Shown here piece by piece: positions 1-8,009 of a stretch of DNA of 36,917 bases. Source of the stretch: JBBRVP01 sp038246785 (GTDB lineage Bacteria > Actinomycetota > Actinomycetes > Jiangellales > Jiangellaceae); NCBI GenBank assembly GCA_038246785.1, contig JBBRVP010000034.1:1-36917 (forward strand), given 5' to 3'. The notes under the pieces are model-generated. The model made no database searches. It was not told where the DNA came from and saw nothing but the letters and a program-made list of their open reading frames with translations. How positions within the stretch are numbered: position 1 is the stretch's first letter; every line of letters begins with the position of its first letter. The translations under genes and the position numbers were made by a program.

Positions 1-108
1 CCGAGCCCGCTGAGCCACCCGCGCCGGCTCCGCCTTACTCCGCGCCCGGCGCTCCAGCTCGCCCCGGTCCCCATCCCGCACCGCCAGCACGCGCACCCGA
101 TTCGGCAT
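1..108 (-). CDS. IS630-family transposase, N-terminal fragment
   Basis: An open frame starts at an ATG (108-106) and runs off the left edge. The visible residues begin MPNRVRVLAVRDGD and continue with an RGELERRARSK segment and VAQRAR. This matches the usual start of IS630-type transposases, where a winged-helix DNA-binding region precedes the DDE domain. Only about 36 residues are present, so no catalytic residue can be checked. Positions 109-162 should contain the end of the element, but I could not define its inverted repeat. The family call rests on the N-terminal pattern alone. Confidence 0.65.
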   Translation of the reverse strand, partial: MPNRVRVLAVRDGDRGELERRARSKAEPARVAQRAR

Positions 109-162
109 ACGCCATTGTCGCGCAGTGACACGCAAGACTAAGGCTAGACACGCGTCAGACCA

Positions 163-2460
163 CTAGTCGTGTGAGCGCGCCGTAGTGCTTGACACGGGCG
201 TCCGTCCGAGCAAGCGCGCGACCGCGCCGGTGTCTTCAGCCGTGGCTTCGCCCTCCGGCGCGTGAGGTCGCCGGTCGCGGACCAGGACGATCGCGACGCT
301 GAGGACGCCGAACACGAGAAGGCCCAGGTCCTCGGGCACTCCTCGCCCGACCGCGGCCAGCGGCGCGAGCACAGCCCACATCAGCGGGATCGCGAGCAGG
401 TGCCGCGGCAGCGGGGGCATGGCCAGCAGCAGCAGCCCGAACGTCGCGATTGCGCTGGGGCACGGCGCCATGCCCACCAGCGGCGCCTGCGGCCAGCCGT
501 GGCCGAGCACGGCGCCGATGACCGGGTAAACCACCAGCGCGTACGCCAGCGCCCCCCAGCCGACCCACGCCGAGACGCCGCGGCCGGCGGTGAAGGCCAG
601 CTCCCGGCGGACGATACCGGCGCGGGCCAACAGGAACGCCTGCACCACGAACAGGGCGGCGTACGCGGCGCCGAGCAGCGGGTCGACCTGGGCGGCGAAC
701 GTGGCGTGGAAGCCGACGCCGAGCCACAGCCACATCGCCGCCAGCGCGCCAGCGGTGACCCGGTCGGTGACCTTCCCCGGGCGCAGCAGCACCAGCCCCA
801 CCACGAGCAGGGCGATCCCGTAGGCGACGAGGTGCCACGGCCAGGTGGCCCCGTTGTAGCGGGTGAAAAGGCCGAGCAGGTCGTCGGCCGGCTCCGTCGC
901 CGCAGCAGCGGCGACGGGGGTGGCGGTCACCCCGGTGTCGGCGAGCACGCCGCGCATCACCTGCGCCATGCGCTGCGGCTCCTCCACGAACGGCCGGTGC
1001 CCCGACCGCTCGAAGGTGATCAGCTGCTTGCTCGGCGCCTGCAGCGCCGCGTACCAGTCCCTCACCAGCTCGATCCGCCCACGCGCCTCGTACCTGCCCT
1101 CGACGAGATAGACCGGTACGTCCACTCGCGGGGCGTCGACGCGCAGGTCGAGGTCCTGCAGCTGCGGGTAGAGCAGCGCCATGGAGTCGATGAGCCCGGC
1201 GGCAGCCCCGACCCGGTCCATGAGGGTGTACTCGTCGGCCATGAGGTTCTCGGCCGGGTCGCGGTCGCTCCGGCCGCCGACCCGGGCGGAGTAGTCGTTC
1301 CACTGCTGCTCGCCGGCGAACAGCGGCGCGTACGACACCAGGTCCGCGTACGGCGGCTCGCCCTGCCCGAGCAGTTGGTCGGCGAGTGCGCGGTCACCGT
1401 TCTGCTCGGCCCACGCCAGGGTGTCGGCGTAGAAGGCGCGGTCGGTCTCCGCCACGCTCACCATCTGGCCGGTGCCGACGAAAGCCGCGTACAGATCTGG
1501 ACGCTCCTCCACGGCGCGTACGCCGAGCAAGGTCCCGTAGGAGTTGCCGACCAGATAGACCCGTTCGACGCCGAAGCGTTGCCGCAGGCGCTGGGTCAGC
1601 TCGATGGTGTCTTTCACCGCCTGGTCGAACGTGAACGTCGCGGACGGCTCGAGGGCGTCGTACGACGCTCCTGCGCCGCGCTGGTCCCAGGTGACCACGA
1701 CGAAGTCCCGCTCCAGCGCGCCGCCGTAGCGGCTCATCGTGCCGATCTCCGGGCCGCCGGGTCCGCCGGCCAGGAACAGCAGCACCGGGTTGTCCGTGCT
1801 GTTCCCGCGGACGAGCAGAGTCTGGTCGTGGCCACCGAGCTCGACCCGGGTGACTTCGGCGACGCTGCCGGGAAGCGGCGCTCCGTCGGCCGCCAGGATC
1901 TGATCGGTCGCCGGCGGGCGGGCGATCCCGGCCGCCAGCAGCACGAGCGCGCCGGAGAGCACAGCGACGCCGGTACGGCGCGCCGCCCGGCCGGCCCGAC
2001 GCCACCCGCGAGCCACCTCCGGGAGGCCGCGCTGGCGTCGTACCGCCCAGGCGCGGCCGTACGCGGCGCCGACGACCATCGGAATCAGCACCAGCAGCCC
2101 GTGCACGAGCCGTCCGACGACGAAAGCGCCGACGCCGTAGAAGCTGCCGAGATCGATCGCGTCGACCGTCGGGCCGCTGGCGCCGACGCGCGCGAGCTCG
2201 AAGACGAGCACAAACACCGCCGGCGCCAACACCATCGCCCACCGCGAGCGCAGCGCGGCTCCGGCGACCAAGCCGACCCCGAGGCCGACCGCCATTGTCA
2301 CCAGCGCCTGTACCTCGGTCGCGGGGCCACGCGGCGTCCACCACGCGGTGACCAGCGCCGCCAGTGCCGGCGCCGCGACGGCGAGAGCCCGCCGGGGCCA
2401 CCGATGCCCGGAGCCGTTGGGGTGGGTGGCGCGGTCCCGGGAACGGGTGACGGTCAGCAT
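163..2460 (-). CDS. membrane-anchored alpha/beta hydrolase fused to a DUF6064-like membrane domain
   Basis: 765 residues, ATG start. Residues about 25-185 hold four or five hydrophobic segments. Residues about 195-510 are an alpha/beta hydrolase of the proline-iminopeptidase type: the oxyanion motif GGPGGPE, the DQRGAGAS motif, the nucleophile elbow GNSYGTLLG (Ser in the middle), and a late GH (in RSGHRPF) that would be the catalytic His. Residues about 535-735 contain about six membrane spans with YPVIGAVLGHGWP and a following PCPSAIATFGLLLL stretch, which resembles DUF6064. The hydrolase domain therefore sits between two membrane blocks; its side of the membrane is not certain. The substrate is unknown; a peptidase or esterase role follows only from the family. 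No convincing Shine-Dalgarno is seen. It is divergent from the next gene. Confidence 0.8.
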   Translation of the reverse strand: MLTVTRSRDRATHPNGSGHRWPRRALAVAAPALAALVTAWWTPRGPATEVQALVTMAVGLGVGLVAGAALRSRWAMVLAPAVFVLVFELARVGASGPTVDAIDLGSFYGVGAFVVGRLVHGLLVLIPMVVGAAYGRAWAVRRQRGLPEVARGWRRAGRAARRTGVAVLSGALVLLAAGIARPPATDQILAADGAPLPGSVAEVTRVELGGHDQTLLVRGNSTDNPVLLFLAGGPGGPEIGTMSRYGGALERDFVVVTWDQRGAGASYDALEPSATFTFDQAVKDTIELTQRLRQRFGVERVYLVGNSYGTLLGVRAVEERPDLYAAFVGTGQMVSVAETDRAFYADTLAWAEQNGDRALADQLLGQGEPPYADLVSYAPLFAGEQQWNDYSARVGGRSDRDPAENLMADEYTLMDRVGAAAGLIDSMALLYPQLQDLDLRVDAPRVDVPVYLVEGRYEARGRIELVRDWYAALQAPSKQLITFERSGHRPFVEEPQRMAQVMRGVLADTGVTATPVAAAAATEPADDLLGLFTRYNGATWPWHLVAYGIALLVVGLVLLRPGKVTDRVTAGALAAMWLWLGVGFHATFAAQVDPLLGAAYAALFVVQAFLLARAGIVRRELAFTAGRGVSAWVGWGALAYALVVYPVIGAVLGHGWPQAPLVGMAPCPSAIATFGLLLLAMPPLPRHLLAIPLMWAVLAPLAAVGRGVPEDLGLLVFGVLSVAIVLVRDRRPHAPEGEATAEDTGAVARLLGRTPVSSTTARSHD

Positions 2461-2641
2461 AACGACCTACGAACGATCGGGGTCAAGGGCTTCTCGCCAT
2501 CATCGACGAGGCGCGTTGTCCGCCGGTAGGGCGCTTTGCCCCCTCTGAGGTGACGTACCAACCGGAGGCACCCGCGCGGTCGGCATTCCACCATCGATGC
2601 ATCTCGGCGAACCATGTCGGGCCGTGCCAGGCTGTCGCCCC

Positions 2642-3310
2642 ATGACATCGGTGCTCGGCGATCTCCTCCCGCTGGCTGTCGGCGTCGCGATCAGCCCGGT
2701 CCCGATCATCGCGACGATCCTCATGCTGCTGGCCCCGAAGGCGGGCGGCACGAGCGCCGGCTTCCTGGCCGGGTGGGTGGCCGGGATCGCAGTCGCGACG
2801 ACGGTGTTCACCGTGCTGGCCAGGGCGGGCTTCGGTGCCTCGGACGACCCGTCGACCGTCGTGTCGTGGGTCAAGATCGTGCTCGGGGTGCTGCTCGTGC
2901 TGCTCGCCGGCCGTCAGTGGAGGAGCCGACCGCGGGCCGGCGCCGACGCACCGCTGCCGAAGTGGATGTCCGCCATCGACACCTTCACGCCACCCAAGGC
3001 GGCCGGTCTCGGCTTCCTGCTCTCCGCGATCAACCCCAAGAACCTGCTCATGTGCGTGGCGGCCGGGGCGGCGATCGGGGCCGGCGACCTGACCGGCACC
3101 GGCAACGTGGTGGCGGTGGTGGTGTTCACCGTGCTGGCCGCGAGCACCGTGGCGATCCCGGTACTGGCGTACGCCGTCGCCAAGGAACGCATGCGGCACC
3201 CCCTCGACGAGCTGAAGGTGTGGCTGCAGGCCAACAACACCGCGGTGATGAGCGTGCTGCTGCTCGTGATAGGGGTGGTCCTCGTCGGCAAGGGGGTCGG
3301 CGGCCTCTAG
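2642..3310 (+). CDS. GAP-family (PF11139-type) membrane protein
   Basis: 222 residues from the ATG at 2642. I prefer this to an ATG at 2597 because the protein then starts directly with the first hydrophobic helix (VLGDLLPLAVGVAISPVPII). Six hydrophobic segments are visible, with the AISPVPIIATILMLL and NPKNLLMCVAAGAAIG motifs typical of the GAP / Sap family. In mycobacteria, relatives (peptidoglycolipid addressing protein) help move surface lipids, but many members have no known role. It stands alone: the gene before it is divergent and the locus after it is convergent. Nothing in the neighbourhood specifies a substrate. Confidence 0.75.
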   Translation: MTSVLGDLLPLAVGVAISPVPIIATILMLLAPKAGGTSAGFLAGWVAGIAVATTVFTVLARAGFGASDDPSTVVSWVKIVLGVLLVLLAGRQWRSRPRAGADAPLPKWMSAIDTFTPPKAAGLGFLLSAINPKNLLMCVAAGAAIGAGDLTGTGNVVAVVVFTVLAASTVAIPVLAYAVAKERMRHPLDELKVWLQANNTAVMSVLLLVIGVVLVGKGVGGL

Positions 3311-3325
3311 GTGGCTGCGACTGGT

Positions 3326-3584
3326 CTACACGACGATGACCTCGATGAGGTCGTCGAGGGTCTGGAAGTCGTCGCCGTTGCGGGTGTAGAGCAGCAGTCC
3401 GGTCGCCAGTGACGTTGCGGCGAGGAGCAGGCCGCCGCACCTCAGCCACGCGGCAGCGCGCACTGGCTGGCGGCGGCGTCCAGGTCTGCGCGGAAGCGCT
3501 GGTAGTCGATGCGGGGCGGTCGAGCGCGCGCATGATCTCACCGCTCTGGTTGCGCAGCTCCCGCTGGCTGAACTATCGGCTCAC
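3326..3584 (-). pseudogene. decayed Phd antitoxin - PIN toxin locus
   Basis: Three short recognisable pieces lie in order on the minus strand but in three different frames. From a GTG at 3584, after an in-frame TAG at 3575-3573, comes SQRELRNQSGEIMRALDR, the typical start of a Phd/YefM antitoxin. In a second frame comes IDYQRFRADLDAAASQ, ending at a stop (3444-3442), which looks like an antitoxin C-terminus. In the third frame comes LLLAATSLATGLLLYTRNGD followed by DF, the last helix-strand part of a PIN (VapC) ribonuclease, ending at 3326. The middle of the antitoxin and most of the toxin, including the N-terminal acidic residues, are missing. The locus cannot make a working pair. It overlaps the 3' end of the MFS gene by a few bases. 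Confidence 0.65.
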
Positions 3585-5176
3585 CGCCGTCGCGGCGGAA
3601 TCATCCGTCGGGACTTGCGATGGCGGCCGGTGCCCACCACGTCGCTCTGCCGGATCAGGACCGCGGTGAGCACGGCGCCGCCCAGCGCGACGACGGCGGC
3701 GATGAGCAGCAGCCGGTCGAGCCCGGAGATGTAGGCGTCGAGGGCGGCCGCCTCGAATCGCGACCGGAAGGCCTCGGGCACCCGCTGGGCCGCCTGCGTG
3801 ATCTGCCCGGAGGCCACCGCTGACGTGAGCCCGTCCAGGGCACCGCCCGGCAGCCTGGCCCGGCCGAGGCCGGCGGCCAGCTCGCTGTGGATGTGGGCCT
3901 GCAGGATCGCGCCGTAGGCGGCAATGCCGGCGGCGATCCCGACCTGCCGAAAGGTGTTGTTGATGCCCGACGCCATGCCGGACTTCGACGGCTCCACCAC
4001 TCCGACCGCCAGGGAGCCCAGCGGTGGGTTGACCGCGCCACCGCCGATCCCGGCGACGACGAGGCCGGCGAGCAACGCCGTCCAGCCCGACGTCGGGCTG
4101 ACCATCCGCATGAGCAGCAAACCGATTCCGACCAGGACGAGGGCGACGGAGATGAGCAGCCGGTACGGGATGCGGTCGGAGAGCTTGCCGGCGGCGGGCG
4201 CGACCAGCAACGTCGCGAGGCTGAGCGGCAGGAACCGGAGCCCGGCGCCCAGCGCGTCGTACCCGAGCACGTTCTGCAGGTAGAACGTGAAGTAGAGCAG
4301 TAGCGCGAACAGGGATGCCGAGATCGTGAATGCCGCGATCTGGGCGCCGGTGAAGGACGGCGTCCGGAACAGCTCCAGCTCGAGCATCGGGTGCTCGATC
4401 CGGGCCTCGACGACGACGAACACGACCAGGCACAGCGCTGCGGCGACAAGCAAGGCCAGGATCGAAGCACTCCCCCATCCCCAGTCCTGGCCCCGGATGA
4501 GGGCGAACACCAGCAGTGCCAGCGCCGCACTGAACGTCGCCGCCCCCGCCCAGTCGATGGAATGCACCCGCGGGTCGGAAGACTCGCCGAGCCGGCGCAC
4601 CGACACAGCCAGGGCGAACAGCCCGATCGGGATGTTGATGAGAAAGATCCAGCGCCAGGACAGGCCGCTCACGAGCACTCCGCTGACCAGCGGCCCCAGC
4701 GCGACCGAGGCGCCGGCGGTGGCGCCCCACACACCGAACGCGGTTCCGCGGTCCCGGCCGTGATAAGTCGCACCCAACAGGGCCAGCGAGGTGGCGAAGA
4801 TGATCGAGCCGCCGACGCCCTGCACCAGCCGGGCCAGGACGAGGAACAGCGGGCTCTGGGCCAGACCGCAGGCCAGCGAGGCCAGCAGGAAGATGGCCAG
4901 GCCGCTGATGAAGACCTTGCGCCGACCGATCCGGTCTCCGATCGAGCCGAACGTCAGCAGCAGCGACGCGACGCCCAGCGTGTACGCGTCGATCACCCAC
5001 TGCAGCGCGTCGAAGCTGGCGTCCAGCTCGGTCTGGATGCTCGGCAGCGCGACGTTGACGACCGTGATGTCGATGAGCAACATCGCGACACCGGTGCAGA
5101 TCGCGACCAGCGGCCACCACGAGCGCTCGACCGGCTCGTCCACCGCCTGCGTGGGGCGTGCGGTCTGCTGGGTCAT
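3581..5176 (-). CDS. MFS drug exporter, DHA2 (EmrB/QacA) type
   Basis: 531 residues with about 14 hydrophobic segments, the normal size and topology for the 14-TM proton antiporters. Motif A appears after TM2 as GSIGDRIGRRKVF. The N-terminus has the family pattern around MLLIDITVVNVALPSIQ (the D-x-x-I-V-N-V-A-L-P motif). Such proteins pump hydrophobic drugs, dyes or secondary metabolites out of the cell using the proton gradient. The ATG is preceded by AAGGGTGG at short distance. No regulator lies beside it. It could export the product of the PKS operon, but that gene set is 11 kb away and there is no direct link. Confidence 0.9.
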   Translation of the reverse strand: MTQQTARPTQAVDEPVERSWWPLVAICTGVAMLLIDITVVNVALPSIQTELDASFDALQWVIDAYTLGVASLLLTFGSIGDRIGRRKVFISGLAIFLLASLACGLAQSPLFLVLARLVQGVGGSIIFATSLALLGATYHGRDRGTAFGVWGATAGASVALGPLVSGVLVSGLSWRWIFLINIPIGLFALAVSVRRLGESSDPRVHSIDWAGAATFSAALALLVFALIRGQDWGWGSASILALLVAAALCLVVFVVVEARIEHPMLELELFRTPSFTGAQIAAFTISASLFALLLYFTFYLQNVLGYDALGAGLRFLPLSLATLLVAPAAGKLSDRIPYRLLISVALVLVGIGLLLMRMVSPTSGWTALLAGLVVAGIGGGAVNPPLGSLAVGVVEPSKSGMASGINNTFRQVGIAAGIAAYGAILQAHIHSELAAGLGRARLPGGALDGLTSAVASGQITQAAQRVPEAFRSRFEAAALDAYISGLDRLLLIAAVVALGGAVLTAVLIRQSDVVGTGRHRKSRRMIPPRRR

Positions 5177-5299
5177 GGTCCACCCTTCGGCGTACGCGGT
5201 GACTGATCGCGTCGAGGGTAGGGCGCGGGTCGCGCCAGCGCGCGGCGGCGCCGGATGCTCGGTCGTTGGAGTTGGCGGAGCGCCTCGGCCGGGACCCTT

Positions 5300-5971
5300 C
5301 TACCGCGCCCGGCCCCAGAGCCCGCGCCGGGCGGACTGCGCGTTGCGCTCGGCGGCGCGGACGGACGCGGCGTACCGCACGTTCGGCGGGATCACCAGCA
5401 CCCGGGCCAGTCCGCGGCGGACGAGCTCGACGTTGACGAAGCGCCCACCGCTGTTCCACACGTAGAGCAGCCAGCGGCCGTAGCGGTCGCGTCGCTGCCG
5501 GTCGGCGAGGACGTACACCGTCGAGCCGTACCGGGCCAGTGAGCGCAGCGCCGCCGTGGCCTCGCGGAAGTAGCGCCGGCCGTACTCCGGTGTGTCGATC
5601 TCGAGCAGGCGCACGGTGAGTCGGGCGGTGGTCCTCAGCACGGGACCGCGGGCGTACGCCGTGACGCTCATCGTGTCGCCGTCGTTGACCAGCCCGGCCT
5701 TCGCGCGCTGGGCGCCGGCCGGCACCGTCGCGGGACGGCCCGGCGCCGGCGCGGTCGTCGGTCTCGGTTTCGGTTTCGGTTTCGTCGTGGGTCGCCGCGT
5801 CGAGCCAGGACGTGAACTGGGCGGTGGACGCGCCGACGGGCGGGCGGGAGGCGACGGCGGGGCGGCGGTGACGGGGGCGGACGCGCTTGCGCCGGACCCC
5901 GGTCCAGGTGGCAGCGAGCAGCCACTGGCGAGCGCGGCCACGAGCACACTCACCGCCGCAGCCCGGAGCAC
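5300..5971 (-). CDS. lipoprotein with thermonuclease (SNase-like) domain
   Basis: 223 residues from a GTG at 5971. This start puts the signal peptide at the very N-terminus (MLRAAAVSVLVAALASGC) with a lipobox LASGC, Cys at residue 18; the open frame itself extends to an ATG at 6061. A Pro/Ala/Thr/Lys-rich linker covers residues 19-90. The nuclease domain runs from about 92 to 223: NDGDTMSV, RLLEIDTPEYG with Arg121, Asp126 and Glu129 (the positions of staphylococcal nuclease Arg35, Asp40 and Glu43), and DRYGR with Arg166 (Arg87 equivalent). The catalytic set thus looks complete. It is predicted to be a calcium-dependent DNA/RNA nuclease tethered to the outer face of the membrane. Start choice is the least certain part. 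Confidence 0.8.
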   Translation of the reverse strand: MLRAAAVSVLVAALASGCSLPPGPGSGASASAPVTAAPPSPPARPSARPPPSSRPGSTRRPTTKPKPKPRPTTAPAPGRPATVPAGAQRAKAGLVNDGDTMSVTAYARGPVLRTTARLTVRLLEIDTPEYGRRYFREATAALRSLARYGSTVYVLADRQRRDRYGRWLLYVWNSGGRFVNVELVRRGLARVLVIPPNVRYAASVRAAERNAQSARRGLWGRAR

Positions 5972-6059
5972 CCGACCAGTGTGACGCCCCTTGTGGACAG
6001 TCCTCCCGCGGCTGCCAGCCGATCGCGCATGGTGCCGCCCGTGGTCGGAAGGAGGCACC

Positions 6060-6608
6060 ATGGCGGTCGTGACGACGCTGCCGTACGGACGTCCGCTCCT
6101 GCGGGCCGATCTCGACGCGATCCCCGATGACGGGCACCGCTACGAGCTGCTCGACGGCGTGCTGCTGGTGAGCCCGGCTCCGCGCCACCTGCACCAGCGG
6201 GCGGTTCTCCGGCTGTCCATCGCCCTGTCCGCCGCCGCACCGGCCGAGCTGGAGGTGCTCACTGCACCGTTCGACGTGGCGCTCTCCGACGACACGGTCC
6301 TGCAGCCGGACCTACTCGTGGCGCCCAGGGCTGCCTTCACCGAGCGCGACCTACCCTCGGCGCCGTTGCTGTCCGTGGAGGTGCTGTCGCCGAGTACGCG
6401 GCGGGTAGACCTGCTCCTGAAGCGCGACCGCTATCAGGCGGCGGGCTGCGCGTCGTACTGGGTCATCGATCCCGACGAGCCGAGCGTCGTGGCATGGGAG
6501 CTGTCCGGGGAAACGTACGCCGAAGCGGGCCGGGCGACCGGTTCCGACGAGCTGCACCTGGCGCGACCGTTCCCGCTCCGCGTCTGCCCCGCCGAGCTGG
6601 TCGTCTGA
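6060..6608 (+). CDS. Uma2-family (DUF820) putative endonuclease
   Basis: 182 residues. AAGGAGG at 6049-6055, four bases before the ATG at 6060, fixes the start. Family landmarks in order: YELLDG (28-33), QPDLLV with Asp84, EVLSPSTR with Glu107, the Lys121 / Tyr125 pair, and YWVIDP (133-138). These form the PD-(D/E)xK nuclease-like core of the Uma2 family, whose members are common near mobile DNA but whose biological role is mostly untested. The start overlaps the upstream end of the divergent nuclease-lipoprotein frame, so the two genes share a short control region. Confidence 0.85.
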   Translation: MAVVTTLPYGRPLLRADLDAIPDDGHRYELLDGVLLVSPAPRHLHQRAVLRLSIALSAAAPAELEVLTAPFDVALSDDTVLQPDLLVAPRAAFTERDLPSAPLLSVEVLSPSTRRVDLLLKRDRYQAAGCASYWVIDPDEPSVVAWELSGETYAEAGRATGSDELHLARPFPLRVCPAELVV

Positions 6609-6767
6609 GATCCGAGCCCGCACTCCGCCCCGCCCCGACCAGCGAGCTGTCAGCCGGTGCTCGCGCGGGGCCACCGCCTGCTTGCGGCGCGGCCCAGCGG
6701 CCCACACGCGCGGAGGATCGCGCGCAATGGCCCCTCCAGCATTGCCGGATCAGGCAAGCTGTCGACC

Positions 6768-7670
6768 GTGCCAGCGGATGCGCTCGACGAGGAACTGCGG
6801 GCCGCTGCGTTCGCGTACCTCGACACCGCGCGGACGACGTACGGCGATCGGATTCCCTGGAAGGTGCTGCAGGGCTTCGAACACCACGGCCAGCGCCGGG
6901 CGCTCATCACCCAGCGCGGCATCCGGTGGGTGTCCGGCCTGCCGGCGATCACCTTCACCACGACCTACAGCCCCGACCCGACGCAGGCGCCGTACGCCGA
7001 CGAGATCGGGCCGGACGGCTTTCCCCGGTACAAGTACCAGGGCGTCGACCCGAGCCGCCCCGACAACGCGTCGATGAAGGCGGCGCAAGAACTCGGTCGG
7101 CCGCTGGTGTGGTTCGTCGGCACCGGCGAGGGCGTCTACGCCGCCACGTACCCGGTCTATGTCGTCGACCACGACGATGCGGCGCTCGAGTTCACTGTCG
7201 CGCTCGACGAGGAGCAACGGGCATTGTGGGACGAGCCGCGGGTCGACCTCGAGACGCGCCGCCGGTACGCGGAGCGGCTAACCCGCCAGCGGCTCCACCA
7301 GCCGATCTTCCGCAGCCGGGTGCTCCGCGCCTACGAACGCCGGTGCACGATCTGCCGGCTCAGGCACGTCCCCCTGCTCGACGCGGCTCACATCCTGGAC
7401 GATGCGCTGGGTGGGCAGCCCGTCGTCACGAACGGCATGGCGATGTGCAAGCTGCACCACGCCGCGTACGACCAGCACCTGCTCACCGTGACACCGGACT
7501 ACGCAGTCGAGGTGCAGCCGGCCGTGCTCGAGGAGCCCGACGGGCCGATGCTCAAGCACGGCCTGCAAGAGATCCACGGCTGGAGCATCGCACTCCCGAG
7601 GCGGCTCGCCGAGTGGCCCGACCGCGACCTGCTGGCCGAGCGGCGTTCGGCGTTCTGGGCGTTCCGCTGA
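6768..7670 (+). CDS. HNH endonuclease (HNH_2 type)
   Basis: 300 residues from the GTG at 6768. I chose it over an earlier frame start at 6657 because the upstream translation looks non-coding and a weak -10-like CAAGCT lies seven bases before the GTG. The C-terminal HNH region has CTIC (Cys193, Cys196), DAAHIL, an NGMAMCKLHH run with Asn222, Cys227 and His230/231, and AAYD, so the metal-binding and catalytic residues are present. The N-terminal part (about 40-140, with FPRYKYQGVDP and a GRPLVWFVGTG stretch) resembles the SRA/YDG-like sensor half of putative restriction enzymes. That would suggest recognition of modified DNA. Cleavage of modified or foreign DNA is an inference. Confidence 0.8.
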   Translation: MPADALDEELRAAAFAYLDTARTTYGDRIPWKVLQGFEHHGQRRALITQRGIRWVSGLPAITFTTTYSPDPTQAPYADEIGPDGFPRYKYQGVDPSRPDNASMKAAQELGRPLVWFVGTGEGVYAATYPVYVVDHDDAALEFTVALDEEQRALWDEPRVDLETRRRYAERLTRQRLHQPIFRSRVLRAYERRCTICRLRHVPLLDAAHILDDALGGQPVVTNGMAMCKLHHAAYDQHLLTVTPDYAVEVQPAVLEEPDGPMLKHGLQEIHGWSIALPRRLAEWPDRDLLAERRSAFWAFR

Positions 7671-7997
7671 ACCGACCGTGATGCGGGTCCCCGGTACTCG
7701 ACGGTGACGCCCGTCGCCTCGGGGCCGTCGAACGCGAGGCAGGTCGCCGCCAGCACGGGGCCGGCCGCTTCCCGGGCGAGCCGGGAAACTCGCCGCCGCG
7801 GAGGCAGCCGCGACCGGGCACGTTCCGGGACCTGACTCGCCAGCGGTCAGCCGGGATTCACCCTCATCGAACGCCACTGTCGCGCGGCTGGAGCTGGCAC
7901 GAGCGCGCGGAGCGATCCATGCCACCCACGCCACGGCACCCCTGACCCACCCGGCGCGTCGGGACCGCCGTGGCCGGGTTGTGTCCGGGGTCCGACC
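7671..7997. other. intergenic region before the Wadjet operon
   Basis: Translations in all frames look like non-coding high-GC sequence. Apart from the hairpin at 7769-7787 and the upstream half of the jetA promoter I see nothing in it. Confidence 0.5.
7769..7787 (+). terminator. candidate hairpin terminator after the HNH gene
   Basis: TTCCCGG, five-base loop, CCGGGAA: a perfect 7-bp stem about 100 bases after the HNH stop. No T-tract follows, which is common for actinobacterial terminators. The rest of 7671-7997 shows no convincing gene on either strand. Confidence 0.4.
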
Positions 7998-8003
7998 TAG
8001 CAT
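7998..8003 (+). promoter_or_regulatory. -10 element of a leaderless promoter for jetABCD
   Basis: TAGCAT (fits TANNNT) ends six bases before the jetA GTG, with no Shine-Dalgarno between them. Transcription would begin at or next to the start codon. The same arrangement precedes 26367, 30459 and 32412. No good -35 is visible. Confidence 0.5.
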
Positions 8004-8009
8004 CGACCC

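Noticed and set aside
3573..6194. An 873-codon minus-strand open frame spanning the MFS and nuclease genes
   Set aside because: It crosses two well-supported genes in another frame, is Arg/Pro/Gly-rich and has no recognisable domain.
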